From: Fen-178 sp049516835
GTDB taxonomy: Bacteria > Acidobacteriota > Terriglobia > Bryobacterales > Bryobacteraceae
Length of the DNA: 30,287 nucleotides
Reading direction: 5' to 3'
Assembly (NCBI GenBank): GCA_049516835.1
Contig: JBEKSR010000057.1
Coordinates: forward strand, 1 to 30,287
The translations under genes and the position numbers were made by a program. The notes under the pieces are model-generated. The model was not told the origin of the DNA. It was given only the letters and a program-made list of their open reading frames with translations, and searched no databases. Below are positions 7,246 to 14,245 of the stretch, in pieces. How positions within the stretch are numbered: position 1 is the stretch's first letter; each line of letters opens with the position of its first letter.

Positions 7246-8343
7246 ATGAAGATCCGTGCTTTGATCGCGCTGCTCGCTTTGGTACTGGGCGCGCCGGCCC
7301 AGCAGGCGTCCGAGCCTCGGGTCCGCGCGCGCGATCTCGGCATTCAGCCGGGCGTGTTGCCAACCGGCAAGCTCAATGCCATCACCGACGTCGCGGGCGT
7401 CAAGGTCGGCCAGGTCACTCTGCGAATCGGCGATAACGTGCGCACCGGTGTCACCGCCATCCTTCCCCATGACGGGAACATCTTCCAGAGGAAAGTGCCG
7501 GCGGCGGTTTACGCCGGAAACGGTTTCGGAAAGCTGATCGGCAGCACGCAGATCGACGAACTGGGCGTGATCGAGTCCCCCATCGTCCTCACCAACACGC
7601 TTTCCGTGTGGCGCGCGGCCGAGGCCCTCGCGGAGTACGTGCTCGGCCAAAAGGGAAATGAGAACGTGCGCTCGGTGAACGTCGTGGTGGGCGAAACCAA
7701 CGACGGCACTCTGAACGACATCCGCGGCATGCACGTTCAGAAGAGCCACGTACAGGAAGCGCTGGCCAAGGCCGCCGGCGGGGCGGTCGAAGAGGGATCG
7801 GTGGGGGCCGGCACCGGAACCATAGCCTTTGGCTTCAAGGGAGGCATCGGGACCTCCTCGCGAGTAGCCGCCGTGGGCGCGGTGAGCTACACGGTGGGCG
7901 TGCTGGTGCAGACCAACTTCGGCGGCGTGCTGACCATCGATGGCTTGCCGGTGGGGAAGGAGCTGAACCGCCACATGTTCTCCGGGCGGAACGGCGACGG
8001 CTCGGTCATGGCCGTGGTGGCCACCGACGCCCCGCTGGATTCGCGGCAGCTCAAGCGCCTGGCCAAACGAGCCATGCTCGGCGTCGCGCGCACGGGATCT
8101 CCCGCCAGTAACGGAAGCGGCGAATACGCGATTGCCTTTTCGGTGGCAACGCGCACAGCTTTCCCCGACGACGCCATCACACCGCTGTTTGAAGCCACCG
8201 TGGAAGCCACCGAAGAGGCCATCTACAACTCCCTTTTCAAGGCCACCACGACGACCGGTTTCGGCGGCGCCACCATTGAGGCTCTCCCCATCGGCGCCGT
8301 GAAAGACCTCATGCGGAAGCACGGCTATCCCGCCGTACAGTAG
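7246..8343 (+). CDS. P1-family (S58, DmpA/BapA-type) self-cleaving aminopeptidase
   Basis: The 365-residue protein has a signal peptide (to about residue 20) and then the complete DmpA-like alpha-beta-beta-alpha fold. The family hydrolyses N-terminal residues of peptides (D-amino or beta-peptides in some members) and matures by autocleavage before the catalytic serine. Here the cleavage site is Gly252-Ser253 in GRNGDGSVMAVVATDAPL, matching the start of the DmpA beta subunit. Other landmarks are NAITDVAGVKVGQVTL (44-59), VVVGETNDGTLNDIRG (146-161), GSVGAGTGTIAFGFKGGIG (184-202) and VGVLVQTNFG (217-226). It is probably periplasmic. It follows the 126-residue gene by three bases and overlaps the convergent aminotransferase by 19 bases at the 3' end. 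Confidence 0.9.
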   Translation: MKIRALIALLALVLGAPAQQASEPRVRARDLGIQPGVLPTGKLNAITDVAGVKVGQVTLRIGDNVRTGVTAILPHDGNIFQRKVPAAVYAGNGFGKLIGSTQIDELGVIESPIVLTNTLSVWRAAEALAEYVLGQKGNENVRSVNVVVGETNDGTLNDIRGMHVQKSHVQEALAKAAGGAVEEGSVGAGTGTIAFGFKGGIGTSSRVAAVGAVSYTVGVLVQTNFGGVLTIDGLPVGKELNRHMFSGRNGDGSVMAVVATDAPLDSRQLKRLAKRAMLGVARTGSPASNGSGEYAIAFSVATRTAFPDDAITPLFEATVEATEEAIYNSLFKATTTTGFGGATIEALPIGAVKDLMRKHGYPAVQ

Positions 8344-9491
8344 CGCCTCAGCCGCCCCATCCCCTCGCGGAACACCTCGGGCATCGTCAGCAGGCTCACA
8401 ACCAAAAACGCTTCCGATTCGAAATCGTAGAAGAAGCCCGGCTGCGTCAGAACGCTCTCCTGAGAGAGCAGTCCAACAGCCCAATCTTCTTCGCTGCGGA
8501 TTCGCGGCATCTGCACCGTGATGTACCAGCCGCCTTCCACCGCCAGAATGCCGGCCGCCGACCCGGCGAGCACCTCGCGCGCCACCGCCAGGTTGCCGGC
8601 CGTCCGCTCGCGGATCTGGCGTTGCACCAACTCGCCAGAGGCCAGCAGCCGCGCCGCCGCGCAGGCCACCGGCGTGCTCACGGAAAGGTACGTATCGGCG
8701 ATCCATTCCAGCTTCTCCATGGCTTCGGCCCGCAGTTTGGCCGGACCGCTGGTCACTATCCAGCCCAGCTTCATCTGCGGCAGACCGGCGACCTTCGAAA
8801 GCCCGCTCATGGAAAATGCCAGGCACTCCTCGACATCCACCAGCGTGCTTATGCGCTCCGCGTCCGGCCCCAGCGGGTAGTCGGAGAAGACCTCGTCGGA
8901 AATCAGCGCGATCCGCCGCTGGGCGCACAACCGCGAAAGCGCTTGAAGCTCCGTCCGTTTCACGTACGAGCCGGTGGGGTTGTTGGGATTGACCAGCACC
9001 ACCGCGCGCGTGCGTTCCGAAACCGCGGCGGCGAGGGCGTCCAGGTCAATGGCCCAGCCGCCATGGTAGGCCAGCGGGTATGGGCGCACCTCGACGGATT
9101 CCAGGTTCGCCAGAAACTCGAATAACGGATAGGAAGGCCGGGGGACCAGGACGTGGTCGCCGGCGTTCGTCAGCAGCTTGAAGAGCCAGGCATAAGCTTC
9201 GCTGGTGCTGGCCGTGAGTAGGATTCGCCCGGCTTCCACGCGCTCGCCGCGCGCCGCGTAGTAAGATGCAACCGCTTCGCGGGCTTCGGCCGCGCCGGCG
9301 GGCGATGGCTCGTAGACCAGCATCCGCGGGTCGTCGAAGGCGCGCACAATTTCCGGCGGGTACACCAGCCCGGCGCGCGTAGGGTTGGATTCGGTGAGGT
9401 CCAGTAGGCGCGCCCCGTCCCGGCGCCTGGCCTCCAGCGCCTGGGTGAGGCGGTTGGTGCGGAAATCCCAGTGGAAGCGGGAGGAAAACAT
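8325..9491 (-). CDS. PLP-dependent class I/II aminotransferase
   Basis: The 388-residue cytoplasmic enzyme has fold-type I landmarks: LTESNPTRAGL near the start (32-42), NPNNPTG at 168-174, SDEVFSDY with Asp199 and Tyr205, and the Schiff-base lysine Lys233 in SMSGLSKVAGLPQMKLGW. The conserved Arg that normally binds the substrate alpha-carboxylate near the C-terminus (R-x-S/A context) appears to be replaced: the equivalent strand reads EAFLVVSLLTMPE, with no Arg. The substrate may therefore be atypical, or bound through another residue. The ATG at 9491 lies eight bases after a minus-strand TACAAT box and has no Shine-Dalgarno site. Confidence 0.87.
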   Translation of the reverse strand: MFSSRFHWDFRTNRLTQALEARRRDGARLLDLTESNPTRAGLVYPPEIVRAFDDPRMLVYEPSPAGAAEAREAVASYYAARGERVEAGRILLTASTSEAYAWLFKLLTNAGDHVLVPRPSYPLFEFLANLESVEVRPYPLAYHGGWAIDLDALAAAVSERTRAVVLVNPNNPTGSYVKRTELQALSRLCAQRRIALISDEVFSDYPLGPDAERISTLVDVEECLAFSMSGLSKVAGLPQMKLGWIVTSGPAKLRAEAMEKLEWIADTYLSVSTPVACAAARLLASGELVQRQIRERTAGNLAVAREVLAGSAAGILAVEGGWYITVQMPRIRSEEDWAVGLLSQESVLTQPGFFYDFESEAFLVVSLLTMPEVFREGMGRLRRYCTAG

Positions 9492-9499
9492 GTGGTCCC

Positions 9500-9531
9500 A
9501 TTGTAGACCCGAGGGCCGCCCCGCGTAAGAT
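9500..9531. promoter_or_regulatory. Back-to-back promoters for the aminotransferase and ABC ATPase genes
   Basis: On the minus strand TACAAT (9500-9505) sits eight bases before the aminotransferase ATG. On the plus strand TAAGAT (9526-9531) sits six bases before the TTG at 9538. A TTGTAG at 9501-9506 is a possible plus-strand -35 (19-base spacer) and overlaps the minus-strand -10. Confidence 0.5.
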
Positions 9532-9552
9532 AGAGGCTTGGCGCCCTCTATC
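9529..9552 (+). promoter_or_regulatory. Perfect hairpin enclosing the start codon of the ABC ATPase
   Basis: GATAGAGG (9529-9536) pairs perfectly with CCTCTATC (9545-9552) around an eight-base loop that holds the TTG start (9538-9540). If transcription starts upstream the stem would hold the start in a loop. If it starts at 9538 as the -10 suggests, the left arm is not transcribed and the palindrome would act as DNA. Confidence 0.5.
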
Positions 9553-10326
9553 CCGCTTATCGATTTTCAGAACGTCACCGTGCGGCGCGGCCGCCGCGTG
9601 GTGCTGGCGAGTGTCACGCTCTCTATCGCGCAAGGCGAGCACGCCGTCATCCTCGGGCCCAACGGCTCGGGGAAGTCCACGCTGATCAAAGTCATCTCTC
9701 GCGACCTGTATCCGGTGATCAAGGCCGAGCCCTGGTCGCTGCGCATTCTCGGCCGCGACCGCTGGCATCTGTTCGATCTGCGCAACCATCTCGGCATCGT
9801 CTCCAACGACTGGATGCAGATGTGCACGCGCGACTACTCCGGGTACGAGATTGTGCTTTCCGGTTTCTTCGGCAGCGTGGGGATCGGGCCCAACCACCAG
9901 GTCGCGCCGGAAATGGAGCGGAAGGCACGGGAGGTGATGGAGTTGCTCGAAATCTCGCACCTGGCGGAACGTAATACCAACGAGATGTCGTCCGGAGAGG
10001 CGCGCCGCATCCTGATCGCCCGCGCCCTGGTGCACGATCCCCAGGCGCTGGTGCTGGACGAGCCCACCTCGAGCCTGGACCTGCACGCCACCCACGAGCT
10101 GCGCGAAATCTTGCGCAAGCTGGCGCGCAACGGCATCAGCATCGTCATGGTGACGCACCACCTTCCGGACATCATCCCGGAGATGCGCCGCGTGGTGCTG
10201 ATCCGCGGCGGCCGCGTCTATCGCGACGGGCCCAAGCGCCAGGTGCTCGAAGCCCGGACGCTCACCGGCCTGTTCGGCATTCCCGTCGAAGTGCTCGAGC
10301 GCGGCGGGTATTACCACGTGCTGTAA
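9538..10326 (+). CDS. Orphan ABC transporter ATP-binding protein (YlmA/ModF-like)
   Basis: This is a single ATPase domain of 262 residues. Walker A is GPNGSGKST at 40-48, the signature is the variant MSSGE at 150-154, and Walker B is LVLDEP at 171-176 with Glu175. The switch His207 lies in VTHH. The Q-loop glutamine is replaced (LGIVSNDW around residue 90), a feature I associate with the YlmA/ModF-type ATPases that have no dedicated permease. No permease or binding-protein gene is adjacent. The role may be energising a transporter encoded elsewhere or a non-transport function. The start is uncertain: a TTG is used because no ATG or GTG upstream fits, and the -10 box lies six bases before it. 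Confidence 0.85.
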   Translation: MAPSIPLIDFQNVTVRRGRRVVLASVTLSIAQGEHAVILGPNGSGKSTLIKVISRDLYPVIKAEPWSLRILGRDRWHLFDLRNHLGIVSNDWMQMCTRDYSGYEIVLSGFFGSVGIGPNHQVAPEMERKAREVMELLEISHLAERNTNEMSSGEARRILIARALVHDPQALVLDEPTSSLDLHATHELREILRKLARNGISIVMVTHHLPDIIPEMRRVVLIRGGRVYRDGPKRQVLEARTLTGLFGIPVEVLERGGYYHVL

Positions 10327-10342
10327 ACAGAGCCCACGTGCT
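10314..10342. repeat. Two CCACGTGCT direct repeats exactly 20 bp apart
   Basis: CCACGTGCT occurs at 10314-10322 (spanning the end of the ABC gene) and again at 10334-10342, just before the hicA -35 box. The spacing equals two helical turns, as expected if one protein bound both copies on the same face. Confidence 0.5.
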
Positions 10343-10376
10343 TGATAATCGAACAGAAGTGTTCGAGAATAGAACC
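10342..10376 (+). promoter_or_regulatory. hicAB promoter with palindromic operator
   Basis: TTGATA (10342-10347) and GAGAAT (10365-10370) are separated by 17 bases, and the -10 ends six bases before the GTG at 10377. Between them lies a palindrome TCGAACA (10349-10355), loop GAAG, TGTTCGA (10360-10366). This is the expected position for autorepression by the HicB antitoxin, which carries a DNA-binding domain. Confidence 0.55.
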
Positions 10377-10589
10377 GTGAAAGGCAGTGAGTTTCTCCGC
10401 AAAGCGAAGGTAATCGCCAAGCGGAAAAGGCTCATGTTTCGCTGGGATCCGGAGCGCGGCGCCGGCAGCCACGGCACAGTCTATATTGGCGATCGGCTCG
10501 CCGTCGTGAAAGATCTCAAGAAGGAACTCGGACCCGGTCTGCTGACTGACATGTGCAGGCAACTCGGCATCCGCAGGGAGGATCTCTGA
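10377..10589 (+). CDS. hicA: HicA-family mRNA interferase toxin
   Basis: This is a 70-residue protein of the HicA (YcfA-like) dsRBD-fold family, a ribonuclease toxin that cleaves mRNA. It has the MKGSEFLRKAK opening, the WDPERGAGSHGTVYIG core with catalytic His32, and the VVKDLKKELGPGLLTDMCRQLG end. Length is normal. I start it at GTG 10377 because the family begins at the KGSEFL segment and the -10 box lies six bases upstream. The in-frame GTG at 10338 would add 13 unrelated residues. Its TGA overlaps the hicB ATG by one base (TGATG). This is a type II toxin-antitoxin module with the toxin first, as usual for hicAB. Confidence 0.9.
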   Translation: MKGSEFLRKAKVIAKRKRLMFRWDPERGAGSHGTVYIGDRLAVVKDLKKELGPGLLTDMCRQLGIRREDL

Positions 10590-11026
10590 TGTTCACACCT
10601 AGTTATCCCGCCACCATCCTCCGCGAGAAGGACGGCAGGGGGTTCCACGTTCGGTTCCCGGATGTGCCTGAGGCTCTGACCGGAGGCGACGACCTCGCCG
10701 ATACTCTTGCGCAGGCCGCCGACTGCCTGGCTGAAGCCATGGCGGGGCGTATCAGGCGGGGCGACGGGATTCCGGCGCCCTCCAGCCTCAAGCGTGGCCA
10801 GCACCTGATCGGTGTTCCGCTATACCTCGCGCCGAAGCTCGCTCTGTACCTCGCCATGCGCGAGTGCGGCATGCGAAATACGGGCTTGGCCAAACGCCTT
10901 GGTGTGAGCGAAACCGTTATTCGCCGTATGCTTGATCCGAAACACGCCGCCAAGCCAGAGAGGATTCAGGCTGCGCTGGCGGCGCTCGGCAAGCGGATCG
11001 TCGTGACGTTCGAGGATGCCGCGTAG
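10589..11026 (+). CDS. hicB: HicB-family antitoxin with C-terminal helix-turn-helix
   Basis: The 145-residue protein opens with the HicB partial RNase-H-like fold (YPATILREKDGRGFHVRFPD, then EALTGGDDLADTLAQAADCLAEAM). It ends in a DNA-binding domain (GLAKRLGVSETVIRRMLDP, about residues 103-121, followed by RIQAALAALGKRIVVTFE). It should neutralise HicA and repress the operon. The start at ATG 10589 overlaps the hicA stop and has GGGAGG eight bases upstream. An in-frame start further upstream lies within hicA and is not needed. The wing resembles XRE/Cro-type HicB rather than the Arc-type. Confidence 0.9.
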   Translation: MFTPSYPATILREKDGRGFHVRFPDVPEALTGGDDLADTLAQAADCLAEAMAGRIRRGDGIPAPSSLKRGQHLIGVPLYLAPKLALYLAMRECGMRNTGLAKRLGVSETVIRRMLDPKHAAKPERIQAALAALGKRIVVTFEDAA

Positions 11027-11079
11027 AGGTGCTGGGCCGAACGCCTGAAGTGGCCCTACGGCGCCTGCGCCACGGGTGT

Positions 11080-11107
11080 TACACTGATTCTTCAAAGGCG
11101 GATCTAC
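11080..11107 (+). promoter_or_regulatory. -10 box and Shine-Dalgarno of the TPR operon
   Basis: TACACT (11080-11085) is 22 bases before the TTG at 11108, and AAGGCGG ends about six or seven bases before it. Unlike most other first genes in the window, this one has a conventional leader, and it also has a weak TTG start that needs one. Confidence 0.5.
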
Positions 11108-12610
11108 TTGCACCGATTTGTGTTTCCGGCCCTCCTGATAATGGCCCTGAGGGTTCCCGCGGCCATGTCTCAAGAAGGCCAGCTCGACGCCAGCCCCGGG
11201 CTTTTCACCGTGATGGCCGCGATCAATGCCGTCGGCTATGCGGCTGAGCTGTCGTCGCCCAATAATCATCCGCTGCGGGACGCCATCCGCGCGGAACTGG
11301 CCCAGCGGAACATCCCTTCACTTCCAGCCATCAAAGCCTTTTTCGACAAGCACCGCAAGAACGACGACACCGCCGAGCTGAGCCAGTACATTTCCTTCGC
11401 GCTCACCGCGGGAGGGCCGCCGGACTTCTCTATCAGGCAGCGCGACGTCGAAATCCCGCCGGACGCGGCCCCTTTGAAGGGGCTTTCACCGTTGCTCGCG
11501 GCGTTTTACAAGGAAGCCGATATCGAAGACTTGTGGAACCGGTCGCAACGCGTCATTGACCAGTACATCGAGCGGTATCACGAGCCCGTTTCCGAGGCCG
11601 TGCTCCAGGTGAACGCCTACCTGCGGCAGCAAACCTCCGGAGCCAGAGGCCGCCGTTTTCAGGTTTATATCGAGCTGCTGGCGGCGCCCAACCAGATCCA
11701 GACGCGCAGTTACGGCTTTGAGTACACCATCGTGATCACGCCCTCCCCGGAGCTTCGCACTTTCGATGTGCGGCACGCGTATCTGCACTACCTGCTCGAT
11801 CCGCTGTCAACTCGCTACCAGGAGATTCTGGAACGCAAAAAGGGACTTGCCGACCACGCCCAGCGCGCGCACGCGCTGGCCGATTCGTTCAAGGACGATT
11901 TCCTGCTGCTAGTCACGGAATCGCTGATCAAGGCGGTGGAGGCGCGGCTGGACCATAAGCCGGAAGGCGTCCAGGCGGCCCTGCGCGAGGGTTACATTCT
12001 GGCCCCTTATTTCGCCGAACATTTGGCGGCCTACGAGAAGCAGGAACAGTCCATGGCGTTCTACTATTCGGACCTGGTGGGGGCCATCGACGTGGTGAAG
12101 GAAGACAAGCGCCTCTCCAACGTGGAATTCAATAGAGAGGAGACCGTGCGCACAGTGAAGTCCGCGCCGCCACCGGGCCCAGTGGGCACCCCCGCACCCC
12201 TTACCGGCGCAGCCAAGACGCTGGAGGAAGCGGAACAGACTTACACGGCCCGGGACCTGGACACAGCCAAGAAACTATACCTCGAGGTTTTGCGGCAAAC
12301 GGACAGCCAGCCCATGCACGCGGCGGTATACTATGGTCTCGCGCGGATCGCGGTGCTTCAGCAAGACCCCGAAACGGCGGAGAAGCTGTTCGAGAAAACC
12401 CTGGAATCGCAACCCGAGGCGCAGGTGCAGGCCTGGGCACTGGTTTATCTGGGGAGGCTTTCCATGGCTGCGGGAGACCGCGAACAGGCGGTCAAACATT
12501 TCCAAGACGCTCTGAAGGTGGATGACGCATCGAAACTCGCGCGCGACGCCGCGGAACAGGGCGTGCGACAACTTTTAAGGCAGGACGGAAAACAAGGAGT
12601 TCTCAAATGA
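11108..12610 (+). CDS. Exported TPR-containing protein, 500 aa
   Basis: A signal peptide (to about residue 21, VPAAMSQ) is followed by a helical region with no family I recognise. It contains VRHAYLHYLLDPLSTRY near residues 222-238, an H-x3-H pattern that looks like a zinc-protease helix without the catalytic Glu. A Pro/Gly/Ala linker (about 350-370) leads to three C-terminal tetratricopeptide-like repeats, for example AEQTYTARDLDTAKKLYLEVL, YYGLARIAVLQQDPETAEKLF and LVYLGRLSMAAGDREQAVKHF. It probably acts in the periplasm as a scaffold; a degenerate metallopeptidase origin is speculative. The start is a TTG with AAGGCGG upstream. The stop overlaps the next ATG as ATGA, so translation is coupled. 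Confidence 0.75.
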   Translation: MHRFVFPALLIMALRVPAAMSQEGQLDASPGLFTVMAAINAVGYAAELSSPNNHPLRDAIRAELAQRNIPSLPAIKAFFDKHRKNDDTAELSQYISFALTAGGPPDFSIRQRDVEIPPDAAPLKGLSPLLAAFYKEADIEDLWNRSQRVIDQYIERYHEPVSEAVLQVNAYLRQQTSGARGRRFQVYIELLAAPNQIQTRSYGFEYTIVITPSPELRTFDVRHAYLHYLLDPLSTRYQEILERKKGLADHAQRAHALADSFKDDFLLLVTESLIKAVEARLDHKPEGVQAALREGYILAPYFAEHLAAYEKQEQSMAFYYSDLVGAIDVVKEDKRLSNVEFNREETVRTVKSAPPPGPVGTPAPLTGAAKTLEEAEQTYTARDLDTAKKLYLEVLRQTDSQPMHAAVYYGLARIAVLQQDPETAEKLFEKTLESQPEAQVQAWALVYLGRLSMAAGDREQAVKHFQDALKVDDASKLARDAAEQGVRQLLRQDGKQGVLK

Positions 12611-13464
12611 AACGAATGATTTTCACCGGCGCCCTGGCATTGGTGGCTGGTGTTTCGAGCCTCATGGCGCAAGCGGCGCCCCCCAAGGCGCCGGCCCCCG
12701 CCGTATCCAACGCGGAAAGGGCGGCGCTGCAGGCGCTGTTCGGTGCGACGCGGACCGGCCCGGATGCCGTCATCAAGGCCGCCGAGGACCTGCTCACGAA
12801 GTTTGCGGATACCAGTTTCAAGGATGTGGCGCTGCTCTCGGAGGCCCAGGCCTACCAGCAGAAGCGCGACTACGACAAGGCGCAGATTTACGCCGAGCGC
12901 GCGCTCGAGGCCAACCCCAAGAACTTCCAGGCCACGCTGATGCTTTCCGAGGTGCTGGCGCAAAACACGCGCGAAAACGACCTGGACAAGGAAGAGAAAC
13001 TGAGCAAGTCCGAGAAGCTCGCCAATGACACCATCCAGTTGGTGAAAAGTGCGCTCAAGCCCAATCCGCAGCTTTCGGACCAGCAGTGGGAAGACGTCAA
13101 GAAGGACCTCACGGCCGAAGCCCACAGCGCCTTGGGCATGTCTGCGCTGGTGCGCAAGAAATACGACGTGGCCGCCACCGAGTTCAAGACGGCGGCGGAT
13201 GGCTCGGCTCCACCCGAGCCGGCTTACCAGGTGCGGGAGGCATCGGCGCTTCAGATGGGGGGCAAGAATGACGAAGCCATCGCCATCTGCGACAAGGTGA
13301 TGGCCGATCAGCAGGTTCTTCCCCAGGTCAGGCAAGTGGCCCAGGCGATTCGCGCCACCGCGATTAAGGCGGGCGGGAAGAACACCACCCCTCCGGCTGC
13401 TCCGGCCGCTCCGGCCGCTCCGGCTGCTCCAGCCCCGCCGCCTCCAGCCGAGAAGAAGCAGTAA
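12607..13464 (+). CDS. Exported TPR-like protein with Pro/Ala tail
   Basis: The 285-residue protein has a signal peptide ending LMAQA (about residue 22). It then has an Ala/Pro segment and helical repeats: AAEDLLTKFADTSFKDVALL, EAQAYQQKRDYDKAQIYAER, ALGMSALVRKKYDVAATEFK and REASALQMGGKNDEAIAICD. The last 25 residues are low-complexity Pro/Ala followed by EKKQ. It is likely a periplasmic or outer-membrane-associated scaffold working with the preceding TPR protein. AAGGAG lies seven bases before the ATG, and the ATGA overlap couples it to the upstream gene. RNase III starts ten bases later. Confidence 0.75.
   Translation: MKRMIFTGALALVAGVSSLMAQAAPPKAPAPAVSNAERAALQALFGATRTGPDAVIKAAEDLLTKFADTSFKDVALLSEAQAYQQKRDYDKAQIYAERALEANPKNFQATLMLSEVLAQNTRENDLDKEEKLSKSEKLANDTIQLVKSALKPNPQLSDQQWEDVKKDLTAEAHSALGMSALVRKKYDVAATEFKTAADGSAPPEPAYQVREASALQMGGKNDEAIAICDKVMADQQVLPQVRQVAQAIRATAIKAGGKNTTPPAAPAAPAAPAAPAPPPPAEKKQ
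13393..13428 (+). repeat. Nine-base tandem repeat in the TPR gene
   Basis: Four 9-base units alternate between CCGGCTGCT and CCGGCCGCT and encode the PAAPAAPAA part of the Pro/Ala tail. Being a multiple of three, copy-number change would alter tail length without a frameshift. Confidence 0.75.
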
Positions 13465-13474
13465 TCTTCCGGAC

Positions 13475-14245
13475 ATGCGCGCGGAGCCGGCATCGCTCGA
13501 GCTGAGAATCGATTACCGGTTCTCCCACGCGGAGCTGTTGCGCCGCGCGCTTACCCACAGCTCGCTCGCCAACGAATCCCACGCGGGCGTCAGCTCTCCT
13601 CTCAACGACAACGAGCAACTCGAGTTCCTGGGCGATTCGGTGCTCGGTTTTCTCGTTGCCGAGGCCCTGGTCCGGCGCTTTCCCGAGTATCGCGAAGGCG
13701 AGCTTTCGCGGCTGAAGGCCCACCTGGTGTGCGCGGCCCATCTCCACGGAGTGGCGCGGCGTCTCGATCTGGGCGGCTATCTGGAATTGGGCCGCGGCGA
13801 GGAGATGAGCGGCGGCCGCGCCAAGAAGACGCTGCTGGTGAACGCCCTCGAAGCCATCATCGGTGCGATCTGGCTGGATGGCGGGCTGGAAGCCGCCAGG
13901 GGCTTCGTCGCCGCGCATGTGCTCGACGCCCCGTTTTCCGGCGATGAGGAGGCGGGCACCGACATTCAGCCGGCCATCGCCAATTTCAGGATGGCGCTTG
14001 AGGAACTCGCACAGGCGCACAAGTTGCCGCAGCCGAGTTACTCCATTGTGCGGGAGCAAGGCCCGCAGCACTCTAAGACGTTCACGGTCGAGGTGCGGGT
14101 GGGCAAGGAGTGGACCGGACAGGCCGACGGCCGGACCAAGAAGATCGCGGCGCAGAGGGCGGCGCGCGGAGTTTACGAGCGGCTGCGGCAAGAGGCGTCC
14201 CCGGATTCGCCGCCCGCCGAAGATGGAGCCGGCTCGTCAACATGA
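13475..14245 (+). CDS. rnc: Ribonuclease III
   Basis: The 256-residue protein has the two RNase III domains. The N-terminal catalytic domain carries the signature NEQLEFLGDSVLGF at 46-59 (Glu50 and Asp54 as metal ligands) and LEAIIGAIWLDGG at 125-137 with Glu126. The C-terminal double-stranded-RNA-binding domain runs from about residue 168 to 240 (NFRMALEELAQ through TKKIAAQRAARGVYE). Such enzymes process rRNA precursors and other duplex RNA in the cytoplasm. One oddity: the usual ADALEA box reads VNALEA, placing Asn123 where E. coli has the catalytic Asp114. It begins ten bases after the TPR gene and overlaps the methyltransferase start by four bases (ATGA). Confidence 0.92.
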   Translation: MRAEPASLELRIDYRFSHAELLRRALTHSSLANESHAGVSSPLNDNEQLEFLGDSVLGFLVAEALVRRFPEYREGELSRLKAHLVCAAHLHGVARRLDLGGYLELGRGEEMSGGRAKKTLLVNALEAIIGAIWLDGGLEAARGFVAAHVLDAPFSGDEEAGTDIQPAIANFRMALEELAQAHKLPQPSYSIVREQGPQHSKTFTVEVRVGKEWTGQADGRTKKIAAQRAARGVYERLRQEASPDSPPAEDGAGSST

